From assembly GCF_000715505.1 (NCBI RefSeq), contig NZ_JHEH01000025.1, forward strand, positions 1 through 43,432: a stretch of 43,432 nucleotides of DNA. Reading direction: 5' to 3'. This document shows positions 23,692-31,140 of this stretch, in pieces. The notes below the pieces were generated by a model. The model worked only from the letters and a program-made list of their open reading frames with translations, ran no database searches and was not told the origin of the DNA. Position numbers and translations under genes: made by a program. Numbering within the stretch: the first letter of the stretch is position 1; every line of letters starts with the position of its first letter. The stretch comes from Thioclava dalianensis (GTDB taxonomy: Bacteria > Pseudomonadota > Alphaproteobacteria > Rhodobacterales > Rhodobacteraceae).

Positions 23692-24393
23692 CTAGGCGGC
23701 CCCGCCGGATTTGCGATAGAGCGCGAAATCCTCGCCATAAAGCCTGCACAAGACGCGCCGGGCGGTGAGCGACAGCTCGGGCTGCGCCGGGCGCTCGGAG
23801 CGGTTGGCATGCACCGGCGTATAAGGCAGGCCAAGCCTCTGCGCGATCGCACCCAGACTGGTGTCGAACCGCTCCATCTGCCCGATATAATCGACGATCA
23901 GCGCCCCGCGCCTATCCGTCAGATACCAGCTTTGCGGCGTGAAATGGACCCAGCTGCGGATCTGCGCGCGCAACATCGCGTCATGCTCCATCGCGCATAG
24001 CAGCGCCTCGGGGCTCTCAAAAGGGCGCAGCACAGCCTCGGCCCAAGCGCGGTCGCGCCCGGTCAGCCCGCCACTCTTGAGGAAATAGAAGGCCGAGATG
24101 AAGCGCTCTGTCGGATCGCGCATCACAGAAAAGCTAAAGGAGCGCGCAAATTTCGCGCGGTCCCGTGCCGCATAGGCAATTGCCGGGACATGACCATGCA
24201 GCGCCCGCGTGCCAAAAAGCGCCTGCTGAATGCTCATCCCAGCGGCTTTGGGGATATGGATGAACACCGCCGCTCGCGCCTCTTCGGCGGGTTTGAACGC
24301 CACCCGGCCGCGTGCACCCCGGATGCGCCAATAGAGGTGGAAATACCAACGCCCCAGCCCCAGAAGATGTGCCGCGATCCGAGGCCTCATCAT
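23692..24393 (-). CDS. PAPS-dependent sulfotransferase 1 of the capsule operon
   Basis: 233 aa from the ATG at 24393, overlapping the upstream GT stop by 4 nt. The 5'-phosphosulfate loop is FIHIPKAAGMSIQQALFG and the 3'-phosphate site is FSVMRDPTERFISAFYFL, with Arg and Ser in place. This resembles family 2 sulfotransferases that act on carbohydrate. Substrate assumed to be the surface polysaccharide or its precursor, since the gene is coupled to glycosyltransferases on both sides. The donor PAPS must come from genes outside the window. Confidence 0.8.
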   Translation of the reverse strand: MMRPRIAAHLLGLGRWYFHLYWRIRGARGRVAFKPAEEARAAVFIHIPKAAGMSIQQALFGTRALHGHVPAIAYAARDRAKFARSFSFSVMRDPTERFISAFYFLKSGGLTGRDRAWAEAVLRPFESPEALLCAMEHDAMLRAQIRSWVHFTPQSWYLTDRRGALIVDYIGQMERFDTSLGAIAQRLGLPYTPVHANRSERPAQPELSLTARRVLCRLYGEDFALYRKSGGAA

Positions 24394-25502
24394 GCGCACT
24401 CCTCCTGCCTGCGCCCGGCCAGATCCACAAGATGATCCAGCATCCTGTCGAAATTGCGCGTCGCATCGAACTGCGCACGCGCCCGGGCCTGCGCCGCCTG
24501 CCCCATCGCGGCACAAAGCGCAGGATCGCGCGCAAGGCGCTGCAGCGCTGCGACAAACCCCGCATCATCCCCCGGCGGTATGACCCAGCCGGTCTCTCCC
24601 TGCGACACGAGCCCCGCAATCCCGCCCACGTCACTCGCCACAACCGCCAGCCCCGCCGCATGCGCCTCCACGATCACCTGCGGCGACATATCCGAGAGCG
24701 TGGGCAGGCACAGCACATCGACCTGCGGCATCACCTGCCCCAGCAAAGTGTCATTGGCCACCGCACCATGCACCCGCGCCACGTCGCGATAGCGAAAAGC
24801 CGCCGGATCGCCCGAGACGATCTCCAGCGCGATTTGCCCGCGCAGGGGACCGCGCACCCAGTCGATCAGGCGCGGGGCCCCTTTGCGCCGCAGATCATTG
24901 CCCACGAACAGCACCCGCAGAGGCCCCTCGGCCCTGCGCTCCGGGCGCGCACCGATCCGCGTCAGATCAACCGAGGGCGGTATGCAGGTGATCGCGCCCG
25001 GGGCCACGCCGCAATCGCGCCGCAAGGATTTGGCGACCCACGCGCTCATCGGGTAGAGCTGGGCTGCCGCGCGCACCAATGCCGCCTCGCGCACGATCTC
25101 CTGCGGGGCCCAGCGCCCGCCGGGCAGGTCGCGGTTCACCGCCGCGCGGGTCGCATCGAGCGTCACCGTGAAGGGCGGCGGCTCGGCCAACCCCGCGAGC
25201 GCCCCGGCGGGCCAATGCCCCGCAAAATGCACCGCATGCGGGCGAAACCGCGCCAAGGTGGCCCGAATGGCATCGCCGCGTACGCCCTCATAGGCCTCGA
25301 TCGGGTCGACAATGCGAAACATCGGATCGGTGCCGCGCATCGTATTGCGTTTGTGAAAGAGGCTCATACGGCGCGAGCCCTCCACCGGAATGATCAGCGG
25401 CGTCAGATCATGGCGCGTGGTGATCACCCGCTCAAGCCGCGTCCGGTAGCTGCGCCAGCCCAGCATATCTTGCAGCACGAAGGCGATCCTCGGGCAGGTC
25501 AT
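24390..25502 (-). CDS. GT4-family glycosyltransferase
   Basis: 370 aa from the ATG at 25502 (MTCPRIAFVLQDMLGWRSYR), which overlaps the flippase stop by 4 nt. The frame runs open further upstream, but that part lies on the flippase gene and is not real. GT-B enzyme with LRVLFVGNDLRRKGAPRLI at the start of the C-terminal domain and a donor-binding region VLCLPTLSDMSPQVIVEAHAAGLAVVASDVGGI; the first residue of the E-x7-E pair is Asp here (DMSPQVIVE). A cytoplasmic step of repeat-unit assembly is the natural assignment. Sugar specificity unknown. Confidence 0.85.
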   Translation of the reverse strand: MTCPRIAFVLQDMLGWRSYRTRLERVITTRHDLTPLIIPVEGSRRMSLFHKRNTMRGTDPMFRIVDPIEAYEGVRGDAIRATLARFRPHAVHFAGHWPAGALAGLAEPPPFTVTLDATRAAVNRDLPGGRWAPQEIVREAALVRAAAQLYPMSAWVAKSLRRDCGVAPGAITCIPPSVDLTRIGARPERRAEGPLRVLFVGNDLRRKGAPRLIDWVRGPLRGQIALEIVSGDPAAFRYRDVARVHGAVANDTLLGQVMPQVDVLCLPTLSDMSPQVIVEAHAAGLAVVASDVGGIAGLVSQGETGWVIPPGDDAGFVAALQRLARDPALCAAMGQAAQARARAQFDATRNFDRMLDHLVDLAGRRQEECA

Positions 25503-26770
25503 ATCGCAATCTCCTCGGTGAAATGGCGCGGCTCTTGCAGCGCGCGCCACAGCATCAGCGCGTGCAGGGCCGCAGCAAGCGCGATGCCGCACACCACACC
25601 AGCGAGCCCCAGCCAAAGCGCACCCGCGCCTGCCAGACAGACAACGCTGATCACGCTGAGCGCGCGCAGACGCAAGATCGTGGAGAAGCGGCGCCGCGCG
25701 AGCAGCCCGGTTTGCAAGATCGTGGCTGCCGCCGAGATCCCGGCCGCTCCGAAGACCAGCGCCAGCAGATCGCCCAGCGCGCCGTAGCCCGCGCCAAACA
25801 GCGCCGCCAACACCAGATCGCCCCAGAGTGCCGCCCCAAGAGCCGCGCCCAGACTGGCCAGCGCAATCACCCCCAGAACGCGGGCCAATACCCGCACAAA
25901 GGCCGCGCGGTCGCCCCTCATGTCGTAATAGGCGAGCCGCGCCATGATCGACTGGCCAAGCGCGTTGGACAGCGTCGTCACCGCCTGCATCGCATAGCCC
26001 ACAAGCATGAACTGACCGAGCGCGGCCAGCCCCAGCACATGGGCAATCACATAGCGCGGCGTGGCCCCTTGCAGAGCGGCCAGCGCGCCGGTGATCCCCA
26101 GCGGCAACGAGGCGCGCGCAAGATCCGCCACCTGACGGAGGCTGGGGCGCGGTTGGGCAGACGTGTCCCTTTGCGCCAAACGCCACGCGCGCGGCAGATC
26201 GAGCCCCAGCGCCACCACGGCCCAAAGACAGGCAAGGGCTCCAAAGCCCGCAGCCGGTGTCGCGCCCGCGCCCAGCATCGCCCAGAAGAGAGCCGCCCCG
26301 CCCATCCCGCGCAGCGCCAGCGAGCGCGCCACATCCGCCATCCGGTCAGCACGCTGAAACGCGCCGTAGCACAGCTCCGAGAGCGTCTCGATCCCCTTGG
26401 CTGCGCCAAAGCCCAGCATCACCTGCCGCGCTAAGGGATCGAGCCAGAGAAATGCAATGCCCACGATGATCGCATAGGCCAGCAGGCTTGCGGGAATGCG
26501 CAGCGCCAGAAAACAGGCAAACCCGTATTCCACGCGGTGATCGGTCGCCTGATTGGCCCGGATGCCAAGATTGAAAAACCAGTAGATCGGCAAGATGATC
26601 GCCGAGACGAGCCCGAACTGCCCGACATCCTCGAGCTGGCCAAATCGTGCAAGCCCGGCCAGCAGCAAGAACTGACTGGCCACAAAGGACAGCTGGCCCA
26701 GCATCCCCAAGCCCATCAGACGGCGCAGACCGACGGGGCGCTGTGTCTCCTGCCTGCGCTCAGTCATCAT
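25499..26770 (-). CDS. Wzx-like polysaccharide flippase
   Basis: About 423 aa from the ATG at 26770 (MMTERRQETQRPVGLRRLMG); the second ATG (26767) is equally possible, as GGGAGGGGGG sits just ahead. Twelve or more hydrophobic helices with few charges (for example LSFVASQFLLLAGLARFG, SAIILPIYWFFNLGIRANQA, GQFMLVGYAMQAVTTLSNALGQ) in the MATE/MOP polysaccharide-exporter pattern. It would flip the undecaprenyl-linked repeat across the inner membrane for polymerisation. It overlaps the sulfotransferase upstream by about 11 nt and the GT downstream by 4 nt. Confidence 0.82.
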   Translation of the reverse strand: MMTERRQETQRPVGLRRLMGLGMLGQLSFVASQFLLLAGLARFGQLEDVGQFGLVSAIILPIYWFFNLGIRANQATDHRVEYGFACFLALRIPASLLAYAIIVGIAFLWLDPLARQVMLGFGAAKGIETLSELCYGAFQRADRMADVARSLALRGMGGAALFWAMLGAGATPAAGFGALACLWAVVALGLDLPRAWRLAQRDTSAQPRPSLRQVADLARASLPLGITGALAALQGATPRYVIAHVLGLAALGQFMLVGYAMQAVTTLSNALGQSIMARLAYYDMRGDRAAFVRVLARVLGVIALASLGAALGAALWGDLVLAALFGAGYGALGDLLALVFGAAGISAAATILQTGLLARRRFSTILRLRALSVISVVCLAGAGALWLGLAGVVCGIALAAALHALMLWRALQEPRHFTEEIAI

Positions 26771-27554
26771 GAGCCCCCCTCCCAAAGCAGCTCTCCCAAA
26801 CGGCAATATCGGGCGCACAGATCGCCCGAACCTGCGCCTCCAACTCCGGCGAGAGGATCGCGCACCCGGCCCGCGCGCGCGCTTTATTTTCGTGGCCGAC
26901 ACGCAACCGAACGCCCAGAACCTTTTGAATCTGCGCGATAAAGCCGCCCAGATCATCGAGCCGCCCGACCACGTCGAATTTCGTATTGAGATTGGCAATC
27001 GCGCGCGCGATCAATGCCGGATCGCCCAGTTCGCGGGCCATCGGAGCGCCTGCGAAATACTCGACATAACTAGCCCCAAGGCGTCGGGCGCGATCGGTCT
27101 CAAGAAAGGCCACGAGGTCTTCCGAGATCGCTGCATGATCGGCGCTGCGGCCATGGCTCCAGCGGAAATGCGACACGAACCGCGCGACGGGATCGCGCAA
27201 AATCGTGATGAAGCGATAGTGCTGGGCGAAGCGTGCATGCGCGGGCTCGGAAAACGGCACATGGAGCGACAGGCCCCGCACCCCGTCGCACATATGATAG
27301 AGCATAATCTGCTCGCGCAGGGCCGCGACATCGACCAACATCGCCGCATGATCCTGACGCCCGGTATAAAGCGCAAAGGCCCCGAAACTCGCCTCGGGCT
27401 TCACTGTCGCCTGCGAGAGCAGATAGCGCTTGCGCAGCGCCCGACCCACCGAGGTGCCGCCGCATTTGGGGACGTGGTGAAAGACGAACCGCGTGGGCGT
27501 GCTCGCCTCGGCCAGACGAAGATGGACGCGCTTGGCATGATCGACCCATCCCAT
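26760..27554 (-). CDS. PAPS-dependent sulfotransferase 2 of the capsule operon
   Basis: 264 aa from the ATG at 27554 (MGWVDHAKRVHLRLAEASTP), 4 nt after the stop of the preceding gene. PAPS-binding loop FVFHHVPKCGGTSVGRALRK and 3'-phosphate motif ILRDPVARFVSHFRWSHG. The rest, including NLNTKFDVVGRLDDLGGF, fits a carbohydrate sulfotransferase of the family 2 type. It differs clearly in sequence from the other two sulfotransferases, so it probably has another acceptor position. Confidence 0.8.
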   Translation of the reverse strand: MGWVDHAKRVHLRLAEASTPTRFVFHHVPKCGGTSVGRALRKRYLLSQATVKPEASFGAFALYTGRQDHAAMLVDVAALREQIMLYHMCDGVRGLSLHVPFSEPAHARFAQHYRFITILRDPVARFVSHFRWSHGRSADHAAISEDLVAFLETDRARRLGASYVEYFAGAPMARELGDPALIARAIANLNTKFDVVGRLDDLGGFIAQIQKVLGVRLRVGHENKARARAGCAILSPELEAQVRAICAPDIAVWESCFGRGAHDD

Positions 27555-27558
27555 CGCG

Positions 27559-28491
27559 CTAGGCCCATCCGTCGAGATCAAGATCGAAGCTCTGCGCAAG
27601 CGCCCGGTTGGCTGGCGCAAAGCTCTGGCGCAGCCCCGCCAAAGCCTGCCTGTCGCGCGCGCTCAGCCCTGGCGGCGGGGCGGTGTTGAGGCGGCGGTAG
27701 ATCCGGCGCATCCCGCGATAGAAACGCCCCTGCGGCAACCGCCCCCGCAGCCGCAGATTGGCGGCATGCACCAGCCGAGACCGGGGTCTATAGCTTTGAT
27801 TGCGCGGCGCAAAATGCGCCTCTCCGTAAAACTCCGGATCAAGCCCAAGCCAAATCGCAAGGTCGCGCATAAGCCTGCGCGGATCGGCGGCGAGCTGATC
27901 AAACAGCACCACCCGCATCCGCTCCGCTCCCAACCGCGCCTGCCACGGGCGCAGGTAGTCGATATAGCGGGCATGCTCGAGCGCGCGCGCGGCCAGCTCG
28001 TTTCCCCTGAAATCGGCGCGTCCCGAGGACAGGGCCGCGACGTAATCGGCAAAGCTCAGATCCGGCGCGATCCAGTCCCAATTGCCCTGAAAATAGCGAA
28101 ACAGCGAGAGGATCTGCGCCGAAGGCTCACGCAGCACGAAGAGGCAACGCGGCGCATTGGGCAGATCGGGGATCTCGGCGAGCGCAGTGCGCGCGTAGAT
28201 GTAGCCGGGCGTCGCTTCACATCGCAGCACAGGGTCCGGCGCACCCGAGGGACGCGGCGCAAATAGCCGCGCATAGCCCGCAAGCCCGCCCGACACATGG
28301 CATTCCGCACGATACATGTGAGAGCCGCGATCCACGAAAAACCGGGCTTCCTTTTCTCGCGTGGCCTCGACATCGGGATGTGCAGCCAACCAGTCGAACA
28401 AAGAGCTCGTTCCGGCTTTCGGCACCCCGCAGATCACGAGATCAGGCAAGACGAGCCCAGACGGACTCCGACACAGACTTAAATCAGTCAT
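27559..28491 (-). CDS. PAPS-dependent sulfotransferase 3 of the capsule operon
   Basis: 310 aa from the ATG at 28491 (MTDLSLCRSPSGLVLPDLVI); a TTG 18 nt upstream is in frame. NST/HS-type sulfotransferase domain: 5' loop VICGVPKAGTSSLFDWLAAHP, KEARFFVDR, ATPGYIYA, and 3' site FVLREPSAQILSLFRYFQ, ending with a short C-terminal region GLSARDRQALAGLRQSFAPANRAL, all as in deacetylase/N-sulfotransferase-like enzymes. It starts a tightly packed run of seven genes down to the polymerase, 207 nt after the spike-fibre gene. Confidence 0.83.
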   Translation of the reverse strand: MTDLSLCRSPSGLVLPDLVICGVPKAGTSSLFDWLAAHPDVEATREKEARFFVDRGSHMYRAECHVSGGLAGYARLFAPRPSGAPDPVLRCEATPGYIYARTALAEIPDLPNAPRCLFVLREPSAQILSLFRYFQGNWDWIAPDLSFADYVAALSSGRADFRGNELAARALEHARYIDYLRPWQARLGAERMRVVLFDQLAADPRRLMRDLAIWLGLDPEFYGEAHFAPRNQSYRPRSRLVHAANLRLRGRLPQGRFYRGMRRIYRRLNTAPPPGLSARDRQALAGLRQSFAPANRALAQSFDLDLDGWA

Positions 28492-28592
28492 AAGAAAATG
28501 CTCAATCAAAAAATAGCCCGGACGGCAGAGCCACCCAACAACCTAAAGGTTACTTCACATTTACTTGATATTTTTCGATTCGCATAGAAACG

Positions 28593-28626
28593 CGACCCAC
28601 AAATCCTTGTGGGTCGACGATTTTTT
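28593..28626 (+). terminator. Perfect hairpin with T-tract, plus-strand polarity
   Basis: Arms CGACCCACAA (28593-28602) and TTGTGGGTCG (28607-28616) form a perfect 10-bp stem with a 4-nt loop. On the plus strand it is followed by ACGA then six T (28621-28626), an intrinsic terminator. No plus-strand gene precedes it: the region to the left is the minus-strand sulfotransferase. On the minus strand only CGTTTC follows, a weaker stop for the spike gene. The surrounding 28510-28698 is AT-rich and holds no gene. Confidence 0.7.
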
Positions 28627-28698
28627 CAACTCTGGAATAAAACATGGGCACAGGCGCGCTCGTCTCTGCCCGCCCGCAAACCCTCGAACTAATCGCCT

Positions 28699-29655
28699 TT
28701 AGAGAGTGCCCGCAGGATAGAGCAGCACGCGCGCCGGGGCGAAGGGCAAGCCATGCGGGATCTGCCCATCGGTGACGCTGATCGCGGGCGTATCGCTCAC
28801 CGCGCCATCCGCGCCCACGACCCGCATATCCCAGATCCCTGCCGGCGCTTTCCAATCCATAAGATCGGGCGGGCGGTACATGGCCGCACCTGCGCTCGCA
28901 ATGAAGCTGGACCGCGCCGGCCCCACCTCGATTTGCGCCCCGAGCATCGTGATCTCGTCGCCCGAAACCGCGCTTCCCGGCCCAAACCCCACCGAGAGGG
29001 TGCCGTTGAAATTTGCCGTGAAATCAAGATCGACGCGGTGCACCCCGTCGACCTCCAGATCACGCAGCCCCGCGCCACTCAGACTCCCCGCCCCGGTGCC
29101 CAGCATCTGTGTGCTGCCCGGGACCAGCTCGACCCGGCTTTCCACCCCGGCGGCCATGTTGCGCAAAGTCACAAGCACCTTGCCCACCGCATCCAGACAG
29201 ACAAACGCGCTCAGATGATAGGTCGCGCCCACCTGAACTGCGGGCTCATCGCTATGGATCAGCCGATGCCAGATCGCCCCGTTCGAGCGGACCCCCACAC
29301 CTGGAAACAGCCCCAAAGCGCCCAGCACGCGCGGCGAGGTGCTCGCCCCATTGGCACTCCAGCCCGCGCCAAGATCGGCCACCGCATAGCGCAGCAGATT
29401 GGTCGCCGCGTCCTCGATCACCGCGCAGCTCAGCGCCCCCCTCGCATCCAGCCGCAGACTGTCTGCCGGAGACAAAACGAACCGCCCCGCCGCGTCGAAC
29501 CCATAGGTCGGGGCGGCACGGCTCACACTCGGGGCCGCGCTAAAGACACCAGCGTCGAAATCCCAGACCGCCACGGGCTCAATGCCCCCAATCTCATAGG
29601 GCGAGCCCGCAGAACGCGCTCCGATCATCATCAGATAGCGAGCGGCGGCCTGCAT
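28699..29655 (-). CDS. Probable head-spike fibre protein (GTA/phage type)
   Basis: 318 aa from the ATG at 29655, which shares one base with the stop of the spike-base gene (TGATG). The sequence AARYLMMIGARSAGSPYEIGG, then a central carbohydrate-binding-like part with DAATNLLRYAVADLGAGWSANGA, resembles phage and GTA spike fibres, which often contain the ATNLLxYS pattern followed by a beta-sandwich. In Rhodobacter capsulatus the gene next to the spike base is ghsB; this gene is in the same relative position, so it is a GhsB candidate by position and style, not by proven homology. It has no signal peptide. A receptor-binding role on surface polysaccharide is inferred. Confidence 0.6.
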   Translation of the reverse strand: MQAAARYLMMIGARSAGSPYEIGGIEPVAVWDFDAGVFSAAPSVSRAAPTYGFDAAGRFVLSPADSLRLDARGALSCAVIEDAATNLLRYAVADLGAGWSANGASTSPRVLGALGLFPGVGVRSNGAIWHRLIHSDEPAVQVGATYHLSAFVCLDAVGKVLVTLRNMAAGVESRVELVPGSTQMLGTGAGSLSGAGLRDLEVDGVHRVDLDFTANFNGTLSVGFGPGSAVSGDEITMLGAQIEVGPARSSFIASAGAAMYRPPDLMDWKAPAGIWDMRVVGADGAVSDTPAISVTDGQIPHGLPFAPARVLLYPAGTL

Positions 29656-29921
29656 CACCAACCCACCATAATTGCGCCCGCCGTCGTACCGGTCGCGTGG
29701 ATCCGGCTCAGCTCCATCAGATGCCAGCCTGGCGGAAGCTCTGGCGTGGTCAGCGTCTGCCCGCCTGCGGTGGTCACCTTCAGCGCGCCGCCCGTGCCAA
29801 GGAAGATCCACTGGCTGACATGGCTCAGATCCGCACTGTCATCGGGGGTAACACGCGCGAGGTTGGAGGGACCGCCTGCGCGCGTCCCCGGTCGGTTGTG
29901 AAAGTCGTTCTTTGCAGACAT
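29655..29921 (-). CDS. ghsA: Head-spike base protein, Rcc01079 (GhsA) family
   Basis: 88 aa from the ATG at 29921 (MSAKNDFHNRPGTRAGGPSN). Family hallmark: an Asp-Ser-Ala-Asp-Leu motif (VTPDDSADLSHVSQWIFLGTGG), then GGALKVTTAGGQTLTTPELPPGWHLMELSRIHATGTTAGAIM-type beta-strands. This matches the small spike base protein known from the Rhodobacter gene transfer agent (Rcc01079, GhsA), where it holds the head spike that binds the cell capsule. The match is pattern-based from memory. It sits between a capsule glycosyltransferase gene and the fibre gene in the same transcription direction. No other GTA structural gene is in the window. Confidence 0.8.
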   Translation of the reverse strand: MSAKNDFHNRPGTRAGGPSNLARVTPDDSADLSHVSQWIFLGTGGALKVTTAGGQTLTTPELPPGWHLMELSRIHATGTTAGAIMVGW

Positions 29922-29965
29922 CTCGGGCCTCCGTTTCGAATGGCCCAAGGTCTAGCGGCGCAAGA

Positions 29966-31087
29966 TTAATCCCCGATTGCCACACCGTTCGGTCCCCGGC
30001 GCACCGCCCGCGCAAGCGCGACCGGTGCGACATAGGCCTTTGCGATCTCGTCGAACATGCGCCGCATCGAGTAGCGCCGCTCGTAAAGCGCACGGCAGGC
30101 CGGGCGCATCGCGCGCAACTGGGCGCGATCAAGCCCCTCCAGACACTGCGCGAGCGCCTCGGTCTCCAGCGGGAAGGACAGGCCCGTGCGCCCCTCCTCG
30201 ATCAGCCCCGCCATGCCGCTGCGGCGCGACACGATCACCGGCGTGCCGTTGCGCAGCGCCTCCGGAATCACCAGCGGCAAGCCCTCCCAGCGCGATGGCA
30301 CGACGACCGCATCCGCCGAGGCATACCAGTCGTCGATCTCGTCGCCCCCGACCCAGCCTGCGCAATGCACATCTTTGGGCAAATCGGGCACATCATCCCC
30401 GCGCACCGCAGCGCCGATCACATGCAGCTTGAGATCGGGCCGCCTTGCGCCCAGCCGCGCACAGGCGGCGGCCAGAATATCCACGCCCTTTTGTCGATCA
30501 AACCGCCCGACAAACAGCAGGTTCAGCTTGCCATCATCGCGCGCGAACAGATCGCGCCGTGGTCCCGCGGTCCGATCCGGCACGCCATTCTCGATCATCA
30601 CATGCGCGCCGCAAAACCGCGCGCTGCGCGCCAGTTCGAGATCATTGACCGAGACATTGACCACCAGATCGGCCAGACCGCACAGCCGCCCCTCGGCCGC
30701 GCGAACAAGCCGCCCCTTGAGCCCCTTATACTGCACCGAAGCCCAGCCATGCGCGCAGTAAAGCGTGCGCGGCAAGTCGCCCGTCAGACGCAGCGCCAAG
30801 AGCGGCAAAAGTGAAAAACTCGAGTGCAAGAACAAGACATCGGGGCGCTCGGCGCGCAGCAGCCTGCGCAGCGAACGGGTCTGCTCGAAGATCGCGCGCA
30901 GCCCACGGCCTCGCATCGGGAAGGTCACGACCCGAGGATCCCCGCCCATGATCTCCGCATGCGGTGCGGGGAGATGAAAAATCTGCTCGAACCGCGCAGG
31001 ATCCATCCGCGAGAGGGTCTTTTGATAGACGCCAACGCCCCCCATCGCCGTCTCGCAACTATGCACGATTTTCATCCGCTGTGACAT
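29966..31087 (-). CDS. GT4-family glycosyltransferase
   Basis: 373 aa from the ATG at 31087 (MSQRMKIVHSCETAMGGVGVYQKT), preceded by GGGGAGAGGACG. N-terminal acceptor domain with GGVGVY; donor domain LNLLFVGRFDRQKGVDILAAA, VVVPSRWEGLPLVIPEALRNGTPVIVSRRSGM with the E-x7-E pair intact (EGLPLVIPE). It is 53 nt downstream of the wzc-like gene and 44 nt upstream of the spike-base gene, so it is part of the same minus-strand operon. In R. capsulatus a capsule glycosyltransferase region is also next to the spike genes (from memory). Confidence 0.87.
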   Translation of the reverse strand: MSQRMKIVHSCETAMGGVGVYQKTLSRMDPARFEQIFHLPAPHAEIMGGDPRVVTFPMRGRGLRAIFEQTRSLRRLLRAERPDVLFLHSSFSLLPLLALRLTGDLPRTLYCAHGWASVQYKGLKGRLVRAAEGRLCGLADLVVNVSVNDLELARSARFCGAHVMIENGVPDRTAGPRRDLFARDDGKLNLLFVGRFDRQKGVDILAAACARLGARRPDLKLHVIGAAVRGDDVPDLPKDVHCAGWVGGDEIDDWYASADAVVVPSRWEGLPLVIPEALRNGTPVIVSRRSGMAGLIEEGRTGLSFPLETEALAQCLEGLDRAQLRAMRPACRALYERRYSMRRMFDEIAKAYVAPVALARAVRRGPNGVAIGD

Positions 31088-31140
31088 CGTCCTCTCCCCA
31101 AGGTCGTGTTGCGCTGGCCGTCGCGGCACAGCCTTCGCGC

